Source: Centropus unirufus (lineage: Eukaryota; Chordata; Aves; Cuculiformes; Centropidae). Taken from it: a stretch of DNA of 64,000 bases. The translations under genes and the position numbers were made by a program. A model generated the notes under the pieces. That model ran no database searches. It saw only the letters and a program-made list of their open reading frames with translations, and had not been told where the DNA came from. Shown here piece by piece: positions 44,601-55,424 of this stretch; the stretch's first letter is position 1; every line of letters begins with the position of its first letter. Location: contig VYZI01000237.1 of NCBI GenBank assembly GCA_013397695.1, forward strand, positions 1,112,492 through 1,176,491. The letters are read 5' to 3'.

Positions 44601-47600
44601 GGGGAATCGGGGGGGCCCGGCCGGAAACGGGCTGTGGGATCAGCGAGTCCAACCATCCCTGTCACCCCTGAACCAGATCCCTGAGCTCCTCATCTGCCCG
44701 GCTTTTAGACCCCTCCAGGGATGGGAGCTCCACCCCCTCCCTCTGCAGCCTCTGCCAGGGCCTCACAACCCTTGCAGGGAAGACATTGTTCCTGATGGCC
44801 AATCTGACCCTGTCCTGGTGCATCTTGAAGCCATTCCCCCATATCCCATCCCCTGTCCCTTGGGAGAAGAGCCCAGCACCCACCTCTCCACACCCTCCTT
44901 TCAGGCACTTGGAGGCAGGGATGAGGTCTCCCCTCAGCCTCCTTTTCTCCAGGCTCAACAACCCCAACTCCCTCAGCTGCTCCTCACAACCCTTCTTCTC
45001 CAACCCCTTCCCATCTCTGTTCCCTTCTCTGGACACGCTCCGGGATCTCAAGTTCCTTCTTGGAGTGAGGGGCCCAGAACTGACCCCAGGATTCGAGGTG
45101 TGTCCTCCCCAGTGCTGTGTCCTGGGGCAGAATCCCTTCCCTGGCAAAAAGGCCAGCAGCATCCTGGCTTACATCAGCCACAGTGTGGGCAGCAGGAGCA
45201 GGGAAGGGATCTTCCCCCTGTACTCAGCGCTGGTGAGGCTGCACTCTAAATTCTGTGTTCAGCTTTGGGCCTCTCTCTACAAAGACTTTGAGGTCCTGGG
45301 GCACATCCAGAGAAGGGGAACAAAGCTGAGGAAGGGGCTGGAGAAGAGAACCAGGGCTTATGAGGAGTGGCTGAGAGAACTGAGGTTGTCCAAGCTCCTG
45401 GTTGTCCTACCTTAGTGTGAACTGCATTAGCACCGAGCTGCTTGGGCCAGGCTGCGGTGCATGGCCCAGAACCTGCATGTTCCATTCCCCTGGGATTTGA
45501 GAGTGCAGTCTCAGCACGACTCTTGGGGGGAGCAGCTGAGGGAACTGGGGCTGCTCAGCCTGGAGCAGAAGAGGCTGTCGGGAGACCTCATCACTCTGCA
45601 GCTCACGGAAAGGAGGTTGGGGGGCTCTTCTCCCAAGTATCAAGTGATAGGATGAGAAGAAATGGCCTCAAGTTGCACTAGGGCAAGTTTAGATTGGATA
45701 TTAGGAAACATTTCTTTACCCAAAGAGCGATGGAGCACTGCCAGAGGCTGCCCAGGGCACTTGTGGAATTTCCTGCCATGGAAGTGTTCAAAAGCCATGC
45801 AGATGGGGCACTTTGGGATGTGGTTTAGCAGGTGCAGTGGGGTTAGGCTGACATTTAGACTGGATGAGCTTAGAGCTCTTCTCCAAACCTTAACAATTCT
45901 GTGATTCCCTGTGGAGGGTTATGAGGGATGCCAATGAAACACAGGGACTCTGTGATCCAAGCCCCAAGACTCAGCATGTCAGCTGCTGCTTTTTAGGTTT
46001 GTAGGGAGTCTCCTGATCTAATGTCCATGTGTTGTTTCTGCCTCAGATTCGGCTGCCTCCGGAAGTCAATCGGATCCTTTACATTAGGAACCTGCCGTAT
46101 AAAATCACTGCGGAGGAAATGTATGATATTTTTGGGAAATATGGGCCTATTCGACAAATCAGAGTGTAAGTATTTCAGTTTACTTGGAAAAGTTAAGGAG
46201 TTTAGCTCCTTTTTATGTGTATTTTGTGTCTTCGCATGTCCAGTGCAGTAGGTAGCAACTGAATTTTGCAGCTGATGAAGTTAAATGCACAGCAGCAGGG
46301 TCCCCATGTGCCAGGAGGGGAAGGGATGCAGGAATTTGTTAGAAAATAACACTGCTAGTGGGTAGGATGGACAAGGTGGCTAAGAAGGCCGTTGGCATCT
46401 TGTCCAGGATCAGATCCAGCATGGCCAGCAGGAGCAGGGAGGGGATTCTGCCCCTGTGCTTGACACTGGTGAGGCTACACCTCAAATCCTGGGGTCAGTT
46501 CTGGGCCCCTCACTCCAAGAAGGACCTTGAGGTCCTGGAGAGTGTCCAGGGAAGGGGCTGGAGAACAGATCTCTGTTGTCCTGAGTAGCCGTAATTTTAC
46601 CTGGTCAGTATTATGTTCCATTAAGTTTCTAGCAGAGAGAGCTGGAATTCAGGGAGAGCTTTCAAGAGCCACAATAAGAGTGGCTGAAGAATTGATGCTC
46701 CTGCAAAAGGGGTTGATTTCCCCTTCTGAAAAATATTTAGGAAAGGGAGGAGGAGGAGGAAACAAAACTTGGGAGTTTAATACTGTAAAAGGAAACATTG
46801 TAAGTCACATTTTATTAGAAAGGAAATGCAGTTTGTATTTGATAGGGGCTTTTTGGAACTGCTTTTATCCAATATTGGCACAATCGCCTGCAGCACCTCC
46901 AGGTTCCTGAGTAGTTCTGGATGGGATCAGAGCAGAAAGTGTCACTGCCATTTACATTGTTCCCCATTTCCATGTGATCCAAGGCTCAGATGAGTAATTA
47001 ATCAGAGAATGGTTTGGGTTGGAAGGGAACTCCAAGCCCATCCAGTTCCACCCCTGCCATGGGCAGGAACACCTCCCACTGGACCAGGCTGCTCCAAGCC
47101 CCATCCAACCTGGCCTTCAACACCTCCAGGGATGGGCAGCCACAGCTTCCCTGGGCAACCTGGGCCAGGGCCTCCTCACCCTCAGTGGGAAGAATTTCTT
47201 CCCAATGTCTAATCTAAATCTTCCCCCTTCCAATTTAAACCCCTTCCATTCGTCCTGTCACTCCATGCCCTTATAAAGAGCCCCCCCCAGCTTTCTTGGA
47301 GCTCCTTCAGGTATTGGAAAGCCATTATGTGGACTCCCTGGATTCTTCTTCAGCCTGAACAGCCGCAGCCTCATAGCAGAGATGCTCCAGCTCTCTGAAC
47401 ATCTTTGTAGCCACCTCTGGACCCGTTCCAACAGTTCCATGTCCTTCTGTGCTGAGGGTTCCAGAACTGGACTCAGGGCTCCAGGTGGGGTCTCACTAAA
47501 GCAGAGCTGAGGGGCAGAATCCCCTCCCTGGCCCTGCTGGCCACGCTGCTCTGGATGCAGCCCAGGACACGGGTGGTTTCTGGGCTGGGAGCACACGTTG

Positions 47601-49786
47601 TGGCTCATGTTGAGCTTCTCATCCCCAGCACCCCAAGTCCTTCTCCTCAGGGCTGCTCTCACTCACACCGTCCCCATCCCACATGGAAACCACAGATTGC
47701 CCTGACCCAGGTGCAGGACCTTGCACTTGGCCTTGTTGAACCTCATGAAGCTCACAGAGCCCCACTTCTCCAACTTGTCCAGGTCCCTCTGAATGCCATC
47801 CTGTCCTTCTGCAATAATCCACAATATATTTAATTGTTTTGACTCTGCAGGGTGTAAATATGTAAACAGTTAAACAGACCAGTCTGCCCCAAATAAAAGT
47901 GCTCATTCCAGGGCCACAGTGATTAGAAATCATTATTCAGTGTAAAATGAAGTGAGTTTTAGGGAGAGAATTGTCTGCTGTGACAAACAAGGATGAGGGC
48001 AGGACACGCCACTCTGCTGGACTGTGTCACTGGTGAGATCCATCTCGTTCAGGGAGGGGCAGCAGAAGTGACCAGGGAAGTGGCTGAAGGAGCAAGGGAC
48101 AGCGTAGACTTATTGCTTGGCTAGAGGGTGGAAATCTTCACTATTAAGCATAATGGAGAATTGATATCTAAGTTTCCTGGAAGCACTCAGCCTGGAACAG
48201 CGCGACAGTAGGACAAAGAATTCAAACTACCAGGAGAGCTTTCCCAACCCAGGGCCCACAGGGAGCTGCAGGCAGCCTCCCTGATATGTCACAACTACTG
48301 AATCACATTGGCTTCCACAGAAATCCAAGCAATGCCATGAGTGAGGCCTAACATGGAACTCCCTTTCTCATGAGTCTTAGGCTTCATGCAGTTCTCCAAT
48401 CCTCATCTTCGTGTTTGTACTCGTCCCGGTGTGGATCTGTGTGATTGATACCCTTTGTCCTCGGTTCGTCTAGGAGCAGGCACCTTAGAGATAGGTCTGA
48501 TTTATTAAGTTATTGTTGTCTCAGCTGAGCTCTTCCAGACCTGGGGGCTCCGTGGTCCCTCTGGGCTGGCGACTGTTGTGTGCCCGGACGTGGCGCCTCT
48601 CCCTCTGGCGAAGGAGATCGATTCGATGGTCTGCGAGGCGATGGCTGTGTGTCTGGAGTGCTCTTGCACCAGTGGGGCTGTTGTGACTCTTCTAAATGGA
48701 CTTTGTGATGTGCCCAGAGCTGTATTCCATCCTGGGGAGACATCTGATCCAGACAGCCATTAGCTGACAGCATGGAATTGTAATATTAAATAAAAGACAT
48801 TAATTGCACTAATGAAAACTCAAAATCTTATCAAAGTCAAGCCATGTGACAGCCTCAAACAGCACCGGCTTTCTGATCACTGTTGTGGCGAGGTGAATTC
48901 CCTATGGAGCACCATGCTCTGTGTTCTCCCGCAGTCTCTGACTGAACTATAAGTGGAAAACAGGGATGTATTTTAATATCTAGGACAAAAATAACAATAA
49001 ATAGTTTTGTAGGGAAGTTGCATTGGTTAGTCTAATCCCAGTCTCTGTTAAAGACTCGCAGAACTGTTTCCTCTTCATTTTGTTTGATCTTGCTCCGCAG
49101 TGGGAACACGCCTGAAACCAGAGGAACAGCTTACGTGGTCTACGAAGACATCTTCGACGCCAAAAACGCCTGTGATCACCTGTCAGGGTTCAACGTGTGC
49201 AACAGATACCTGGTCGTTCTGTACTACAACGCCAACAGGGTGCGTACACCTGGCTGGGTTTACCTGGCCTGGAAACACAGAAAACAAACCATTTGTAAAG
49301 GCAGCTGCTTGCACGTGTTGAGGAGATAACTGGTAGAGGGAATGGATTGGAGGAAGTGTCAGGATTTTGTGTTTTTGGTGATTTTTGTCAGGGGAAAAAA
49401 ATACCTTTAGTCCAAGGGAGTGGGGTGCGTGTTTGTGTGAGTGTGTTTAAGGGAAGGGGAAGCGGAGGTCTTAAAACTGCACAGATGGGACAGGGTGGGA
49501 GATGTTTGCAGGTGGAGAGTCCCTGGTTCTCTGCTCCCCCTGTTCCTGGTGGCATCCAGGGCGCAGTGGCCTTGCCAAGGAGCAGGATGGAGCAGTGCTG
49601 CTTGCGTGTGAGGCTGATGCAGTGGTGGTCACAGGGAAATAACCTCTCTGAAGGTGCGATTTTATTCCCTCACATCTTTTCTTTTCCTCATTACAGGCAT
49701 TCCAAAAGATGGACACAAAGAAGAAAGAGGAACAGCTTAAGCTTCTCAAGGAAAAATACGGAATTAATACAGACCCACCAAAATAA
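44526..49786 (+). CDS. SF3B6: SF3B6 (SF3b14a/p14), U2 snRNP branch-site protein, complete
   Basis: SF3B6 is a nuclear RRM protein of the SF3b complex in U2 snRNP; it binds SF3B1 and contacts the branch-point adenosine. Exons: 44526-44555, 46047-46165, 49101-49239, 49697-49786, total 378 nt (125 residues plus stop, the same as human). RNP2 is ILYIRNL with Tyr22, the residue that contacts the branch adenosine; RNP1 is RGTAYVVY. The C-terminus is [18 protein letters not shown]...PPK. From memory the protein looks identical or nearly identical to the human one. Introns are GT-AG. Poly(A) signals at 50251-50256 and 50961-50966. Confidence 0.98.
44640..45148 (-). mobile_element. CR1 subfamily B, antisense
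   Basis: From atcagcgagtccaaccatccc to gggcagaatcccttccctgg; begins only about 85 bp after SF3B6 exon 1. Confidence 0.93.
45149..45908 (+). mobile_element. Older CR1, sense, in pieces
   Basis: Piece 1 (to about 45400) matches the ORF2-side body; piece 2 (45520-45908) runs to ccaaaccttaacaattctgtg. About 120 bp between them is not clearly CR1. Confidence 0.8.
46047..46165 (+). CDS. SF3B6: SF3B6 coding exon 2
   Basis: Acceptor tgcctcag|attcggctg, donor agagt|gtaagt splitting a Val codon. It encodes [20 protein letters not shown] and [16 protein letters not shown], with RNP2. Confidence 0.97.
46363..46567 (+). mobile_element. CR1 subfamily B internal fragment without 3' end, sense
   Basis: From ggatggacaaggtggctaag to gggaaggggctggagaacag. 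The CR1 3' region is absent. Confidence 0.88.
47003..47812 (-). mobile_element. Long CR1 subfamily A copy, antisense
   Basis: About 810 bp, inverted tail tcagagaatggtttgggttgg through to ctctgaatgccatcctgtcc, in SF3B6 intron 2. Confidence 0.93.
48380..48780. other. CpG-rich patch in SF3B6 intron 2, origin unknown
   Basis: A local rise in CpG (cggacgtggcgcctctcc, gatcgattcgatgg, tcctcggttcgtc) in otherwise AT-rich intron. The - strand is open for 87 codons with a Ser/Pro/Arg-rich end ([16 protein letters not shown]). I do not recognise it; a retrocopy, an old LTR or a regulatory element are all possible. Confidence 0.35.
49101..49239 (+). CDS. SF3B6: SF3B6 coding exon 3
   Basis: Acceptor ctccgcag|tgggaacac, donor agg|gtgcgt. 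It encodes [20 protein letters not shown] and [19 protein letters not shown], with RNP1. Confidence 0.97.
49697..49786 (+). CDS. SF3B6: SF3B6 terminal coding exon
   Basis: Acceptor cattacag|gcattccaa. It encodes [20 protein letters not shown] and YGINTDPPK, stop TAA at 49784-49786. Confidence 0.97.
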   Translation, partial: AFQKMDTKKKEEQLKLLKEKYGINTDPPK

Positions 49787-50250
49787 ACTGAGCTTTGCAG
49801 ACTGGTCTCAAGCCCAGGCATTGAATTCTTGAACTGCTCAATGAGTAGATCTTTCTTGTTAGATTTGACTCTTTCAATCTCCAGATTAGAACTAAGTAAG
49901 TGTAGAACATCAGAAGATCTGCTGCAAGATCAAATGCCCCTTGAGTGCACCCAGCACCTCCATGTTTTAAGGTGCCCTGGCAGATGTTGCATCACCACAG
50001 CTCTGTTTCAGGAGCGTTCCACCCCTCCTGAAGGGCTGCCTACATGGAGGTAAATCCCGCTGCTTCCTGAAAAGGACATTGCACTTGATCTCCCTGCCCA
50101 GGGGAGATCACACCTGTATATATTGAAGACAATTCACTGCCTTTCTCCCTCTGGGAACGTTTGCAGGAGCCCAATTCCATTACATGACTGCTCTATTAGA
50201 AAGAAAGTGAGCCCATGTTGATAGTGAAGTCTCTCTTACAAACCGTAGAG

Positions 50251-50256
50251 AATAAA
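50251..50256 (+). terminator. SF3B6: SF3B6 poly(A) signal (proximal)
   Basis: AATAAA 465 bp after the stop. A second AATAAA at 50961-50966, beyond a short CR1 tail, could give a longer 3' UTR. Confidence 0.7.
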
Positions 50257-50833
50257 TCACCTTCTGAAACAACCCAGCTGCTCCCGTGGCCAGTCCAAGT
50301 CCTTTGTTCCAGTGACAGAGAAGGAACTGCTAAGCTGCAGGGAAATAACCTTGCTCTAGCAGTGCCTTGCTGTGGGGCTGACCTAAAGGTATAGGAGGTT
50401 GTTATTAGATGTCCTAGGTTCTGGGATTAATGGGAGGGGCAGGAATGCACTGAATGCCTTTCAATGTTCAGTAAAGAACAAGAGGGCAGGTGATGGTGGT
50501 GATTTTAGCCCCTTGTCCTGCAGTTGTTTTCTGCTCGCTGTGTTTGAACTGCAGTAGATTTTTGGTGTTCATAAATGTAAGGTGTGGTACCTGGGGGAGG
50601 AGAAGACATTACATTTTTTGGCTCTTTTTCTCCACACCTTCCTCAGGAGGGTTTGGGGGCGTGGCTGTGGTGTTCATCTCCCTGACCAGGCCCCTCCCAG
50701 GCAGCACAAAACCTGGACGGATGCAAACGACCTTTGCCTGAGGATTTGTCACTGGAGCGAATTTTATTTTCAGTGCATTATGCTGTCATAAGGGAATGTT
50801 TCCATCTTCTTATCCTTGGATTTTCATTGAAAT

Positions 50834-50932
50834 CATAGAATCACTGGGTTGGAAAAGACCTTTGAGACTGAGTCCAACTGTACCTGTCTGCCACTAGACC
50901 AGATCTTTAATCTGTCACTTAAAAAGACCCCG
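50834..50932 (-). mobile_element. CR1 subfamily B tail, antisense
   Basis: Short inverted tail tcatagaatcactgggttgg to cttaaaaagacc, between two SF3B6 poly(A) signals. Confidence 0.88.
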
Positions 50933-50966
50933 TCCTCGTCTTGTGGCCATTTAGTGAAAAAATAAA

Positions 50967-51713
50967 CGTGTTTCTACCCAGTTGTGCTTTTTTCCATCAA
51001 GGCTTGCTGGATGCTGAGCTGCCTCTGCGTGTAACCTTCCCTTTTAGGCAGGGCATCTCACCTGAGTGCTTACAGTGCAGGTAAGAACTCACGGAACATC
51101 CTCACCGTGAGTGTTCCCGCTGGTCAGGGCCTGAGGGGTGGGAAGGAGCACCCGTGTCCAGCCCAAAGGAAGGAGGCAGGTGGTGGTGACTCCAAGCTGG
51201 CTGTTTCACCCCGGGTGGAATGGCTCAGGTGTGATTTCAGCTGTGGTGGGTGCTCCAAATCCCATCCTGTGCCTGATGGGAGTGCCCCACCGGGATGGGT
51301 CTCTGTTCTGTTGCAGGCAGGCATTTGGGAGGTGAGAGTTTGGTGTGTGTAGGAAAAAGCCTTGTCCTTACTCTTCCATGCCCTTCCCTTAAAAGTGAAG
51401 CCGCTTTCTGCAGCTCCAGTGAGCTGTTCTGTGGCTGGAAACGGGCAGAGGCTTTGAGCCCATTGCTGTTTCTGTGCTGCAGCTGTTGAGCTCTGCTGCG
51501 GTGTCATTCCCAGCTGTCCTGCTTGTCCAGCCGTGCAGTGTCTCTCCTGTTGGATGGGGCTGTGATCCATGAATTAAATGCAGAGCAGCTGGAATCTTCT
51601 GTCCTTGCACTTAGCTGAGGGGTTGCTCCTGGCCCAGGTGGGTTTTCAGGTCTTGCCCATCAGATCAATACAAACCTTTACTTTCTCATGCAAGCAGCAC
51701 CCTGCCTTTGTAA
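50967..51713. other. SF3B6-FKBP1B intergenic, unique
   Basis: No exon or element recognised. Confidence 0.5.
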
Positions 51714-52275
51714 ATCATGGAATGGGTTGGGTTGGATTAGAAAGGACCTCAAAGCCCATCCAATTCCACCCCGTGACATAGGCAGGAACACCTCCCACTG
51801 GACCAGGCTGCTCCAAGCCCCATCCAACCTGGCCTTGAACACTTCGAGGGAGGGGGCAGCCACAGCTTCCCTGGGCAACCTGGGCCAGGGCCTCCCCACC
51901 CTCAGCATGAAGAATTTCTTCCTAATGTCTCATCTAAATCTTTTCCCTTCCAATTTAAAGCCATTCCCCAGTTTCCCTCGGCCAGGGGCTCCCCACACTC
52001 CCAGGAAAAGAATTCCTCCTAATATCTAAACCTCTCTTTCAGCTACAAATCATTACCCCTTGCCTATCACTGCACTGCCTGATAAAGAATCCCTCCCTGT
52101 CTTTCCTGTAGGCCTGCTTTAGGCACTGGAAGATGCTCTAAGGCCTCCCTAGAGCTGGCTTTCTCCAGGCTGAACAAACCCAACTATCTCAGCCTGTCCT
52201 TGCGTGGGAGGTGTTCCAGCCCTCCAGTCATCTTCATGGACTTCTCTGGTCTCGCTCGAACAGATCCATGTCCAG
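51714..52275 (-). mobile_element. CR1 subfamily A, antisense, composite
   Basis: Inverted tail aatcatggaatgggttgggt to about 51970, then a second, more diverged CR1 stretch to gatccatgtccagatcc. Either one old copy interrupted by a young one, or two adjacent copies. Confidence 0.88.
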
Positions 52276-52395
52276 ATCCACGTTTAAATGAATAAAATCC
52301 TATGGGAGGGCTTGCTTCTGTGTGAAAATCCATAGAGTTTCACAGGTTACACCCCCCATATATGTATATATAGTACATATATATGTATCATATAC

Positions 52396-52715
52396 CCCTG
52401 CCTCCAAGTGCCTGGAAGGAGGGGGTGGACAGGTGGGTGCTGGGCTCTTCTCCCAAGGGACAGGGGATGGGATGAGGGGGAATGGCTTCAAGATGCACCA
52501 GGACAGGGTCAGATTGGCCATCAGGAGCAATGTCTTCCCTGCAAGGGTTGTGAGGCCCTGGCAGAGGCTGCAGAGGGAGGGGGTGGAGTCCCCATCCCAG
52601 GAGAGGTTTAAAGGATGAGGAGCTCAGGGATCTGGTCCAGTGGTGGACTGGGACGGTTGGACTCAATGATCTCAAAGGTCTTTCCCAACCTGGGGATTCT
52701 ATGGCTCTATACCCT
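52396..52715 (+). mobile_element. CR1 subfamily B, sense
   Basis: From ccctgcctccaagtgcctgg to ggggattctatggctctatac, inserted next to a TATATG-rich stretch (52358-52395). Confidence 0.93.
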
Positions 52716-53892
52716 TGTGCCAGAGGCGTTTGTTCCCAATCTGCATTTATGCTTCTATTAACTACCAATGAACGCTGATAATGAACTATCAAAGCACTAA
52801 TGACGGTGCCACATGGCGCTGGCCTCGTTTACAGTCGTGTGCAAACACCCATTGCTTCTGTCAACAGCAGAGAGCAGGGGCTTGCACTCCAGTGTCTGTT
52901 TTGATGGGGATTTGATGCTGTTTGAAAACCATATATGAAAAGCAATTCTTCAGGGTAATAAGATTAATAAAAACGCCTTCAATGGATCCCTGAGATCAGC
53001 AGCTTTTGATTTCTCTGAGAGCTCAGCTGCTGCCTTTCATTAAATATTCCATTTCATACTTGTTCTTCTAGTGCCTGCTCAGGGGTTTCGACGTCCCTGC
53101 ACGTGTAAAATGAAAGGATCATTTGTACCTGCAAGACAGGAGGAATGGAAAGCGAATGCCCCGAGGACTGTTTTGATGAGGGCTGCTCCAGAGTTTTTTT
53201 GAAATGGAATATCAAAGGACAGGGAAACGAGTCCAGGTCTGTGAATGGCAGAGGGGGCAGCACCTGAGGCAGATGGTACCACGCTGCATCCATGCCCGTT
53301 TTTCTGCATGTTCACGTCCCATTTGATTTTTCAGGAAGTAGGGCATGAAATTAAGCTGAGAAGTTCATTTTTTTCCCCATTGATGCTGTTTGGAAACCAG
53401 TAATGAGGGGATTACACAGGCAATGACAGGGATTTTTTTCCAATCCATTCTACAGTGGTAATAATTCTATACGATGTTGATCAATGATACCATTAAAGAA
53501 ATTAACATATTTGCAGTCAAATAAGGAGCTGAAGATTACATTTCCTTGAAGACTTAATTTCCCCAAGTATTACGAAGCACAATTCGTTTTCCTTTCCGAT
53601 TTTTCTTAATGAAATTGGCAGGAAAATGTAATAATCTCTGCTTCCAATGAAGGTCTCTGTAGAGAAAGGGTGATGGGAGAGTGGGCTTCATCACCCAGCT
53701 GCAATAAGGATTTTACAGGCTCAGTAATGGCTGGGCTGGACCACGGAGGGCAGAAGTGAAGCGCTCTGCAGATAGGGATGGAAGGGCTGGACGTCATCAG
53801 CTCTTAAGGCCCATCAGGACGTGTCTCGCCCAGCAGCGCGTGTCTCACTGAGGAGAAACTGAGTGTAAAGAGCAAGGCAGAGCGATGCTGTA
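52716..53892. other. AT-rich unique intergenic sequence
   Basis: Repeat-free, AT-rich, non-coding, between SF3B6 and FKBP1B. The phrase tgatgctgtttg occurs at about 52914 and again at 53382, each near long AT-rich stretches. It has the look of conserved non-coding DNA, which cannot be tested here. Confidence 0.4.
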
Positions 53893-53893
53893 G

Positions 53894-54128
53894 AGAATCA
53901 TGGAATGGGTTGGGTTGGAAGGGACTTTAAAGCCTATCCAGTTCTAACCCCCCTGTTTGGGATACCTCCCACTGGACCAGGCACTCAAAGCCCCATCCAA
54001 CCTGGGCTTCAACACCTCCAGGGATGGGGCAGCCACAGCCTCCCTGGGCAACCTGGGCCAGGGCCTCCCCACCCTCAGCGGGAAGAATTTCTTCCCAATG
54101 TCTCATCTAAATTTTCCCCTTTCCAAGT
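53894..54128 (-). mobile_element. CR1 subfamily A, antisense
   Basis: Inverted tail agaatcatggaatgggttggg to ttttcccctttccaagtgaac. Confidence 0.93.
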
Positions 54129-54290
54129 GAACACCTCTAGGGATGGGACAGCCACGACTCCCCACAGTGACATGTATACGAGTACACAGAATTATGTGCA
54201 TTTCATAAAAGGAGAAATAATTAACAATAAATGGGTTGATTGTCTGAGGAACTTCTACACTAAAAATCCCAGTGGCCAGAGGAAAGCACA

Positions 54291-54704
54291 GAATCATAGA
54301 ATCCCCAGGTTGGAAAAGACCTGTGAGATCATTGAGTCCAACTGTCCCTGTCCACCACTGAACCAGATCCCTCTGCTCCTCATCTGCCCGGCTTTTAAAC
54401 CCCTCCAGGGATGGGGACTCCACCCCCTCCCTGTGCAGCCTCTGCCAGGGCCTGATTTCCCTTGCAGGGAAAACATTGTTCTTGATGGCAAATTTGACCC
54501 TGTCCTGGTGCAGCTTGAGGCCATTCCCCTTCATCCCATCCCCTGTCCCTTGGGAGAAGAGCCCAGCACCCACCTCTCCACACCCTCCTGCCAGGCACTT
54601 GGAGGCAGGGATGAGCTCTCCCCTCAGCCTCCTCCAGGCTGAACACCCCCAGCTCCCTCAGCTGCTCCTCACAACCCTTCTTCTCCAGCCCCTTCCTCAG
54701 CTTC
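54291..54704 (-). mobile_element. CR1 subfamily B, antisense
   Basis: Inverted tail agaatcatagaatccccagg to cttctccagccccttcctcag; sits immediately past the FKBP1B poly(A) signal. Confidence 0.94.
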
Positions 54705-54724
54705 AAGTGGAAACACAGGAAACC

Positions 54725-55295
54725 GTAACTGTAAAGTAGCAAGAGTTTATTGGTTTCTATAGATACTTTTCCTTCTTAACTGAGACAGTGTTTGTCAGAA
54801 CAGCAGCAGGCAGAACGTACAGGTTGAGCAAAGTGGCAGCGCAGGTAACTCGGTTTGGCGAATGCCCGGTCATGTACAAGGCGTACACTGGAGTTCTTGG
54901 GTTTTTTTTGAGCACCTTTTGGTTTTTCTTGGTTTAAATGTACAGTAAGGCAGTGGTTTTTCTCAATAAGGACTATATATATATTTATATTTATATATAT
55001 ATTTTCAGTCATCACTGTGAATTCTTCTGGCATGCAAGCTAAATAAAATGTACAACTTGGAAATGTTACAACGGTGGATGTTTACTCCAAAGCAGAGCTT
55101 CTAATTAAAGGCAAATACGGACACCACAGAGTTAAAAAAGAGAAGAAAGGAGCCAGAAACCAAAGGGCAGGCACTACTGACAGGACAGCTTGAGCAGGGA
55201 AGAGCTGGATTCCAGTGAGGGTTTCTCCCGCTGGCGAGTCGAGAAGGGGTGGATGGTTATTCACAGATGTCTCCAGGCAAATCCCTCCAGAAGAT
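54725..55295 (-). other. FKBP1B: FKBP1B 3' UTR
   Basis: AT-rich sequence downstream of the stop, with a TA-rich tract at about 54974-55002 and a - strand AATAAA at 54751-54746. A CR1 copy starts at about 54700, right after the presumed cleavage site. Confidence 0.65.
54746..54751 (-). terminator. FKBP1B: FKBP1B poly(A) signal
   Basis: TTTATT on the + strand, that is AATAAA on the FKBP1B strand, about 545 bp after the stop codon. Confidence 0.65.
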
Positions 55296-55424
55296 TCACT
55301 CTAACCTGAGGAGCTCCACGTCGAAGAGGAGAGTAGCATTGGGAGGGATGACCCCAGGGTGGCCCGTGGCTCCGTAGGCCATCTCGGGTGTGCAGGTCAA
55401 CTTTGCTCTTTGTCCTAAGCTCAT
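55296..55424 (-). CDS. FKBP1B: FKBP1B terminal coding exon
   Basis: Acceptor aaaccccag|atgagctta after a long pyrimidine tract. It encodes MSLGQRAKLTCTPEMAYGAT and VIPPNATLLFDVELLRLE, then TGA. The AYGATGHPG loop and the final strand are standard for FKBP12-type proteins. Confidence 0.96.
   Translation of the reverse strand: MSLGQRAKLTCTPEMAYGATGHPGVIPPNATLLFDVELLRLE

Noticed and set aside
48455..48480. tRNA B-box-like ggttcgtctagg
   Set aside because: No matching A box, cloverleaf or terminator around it.
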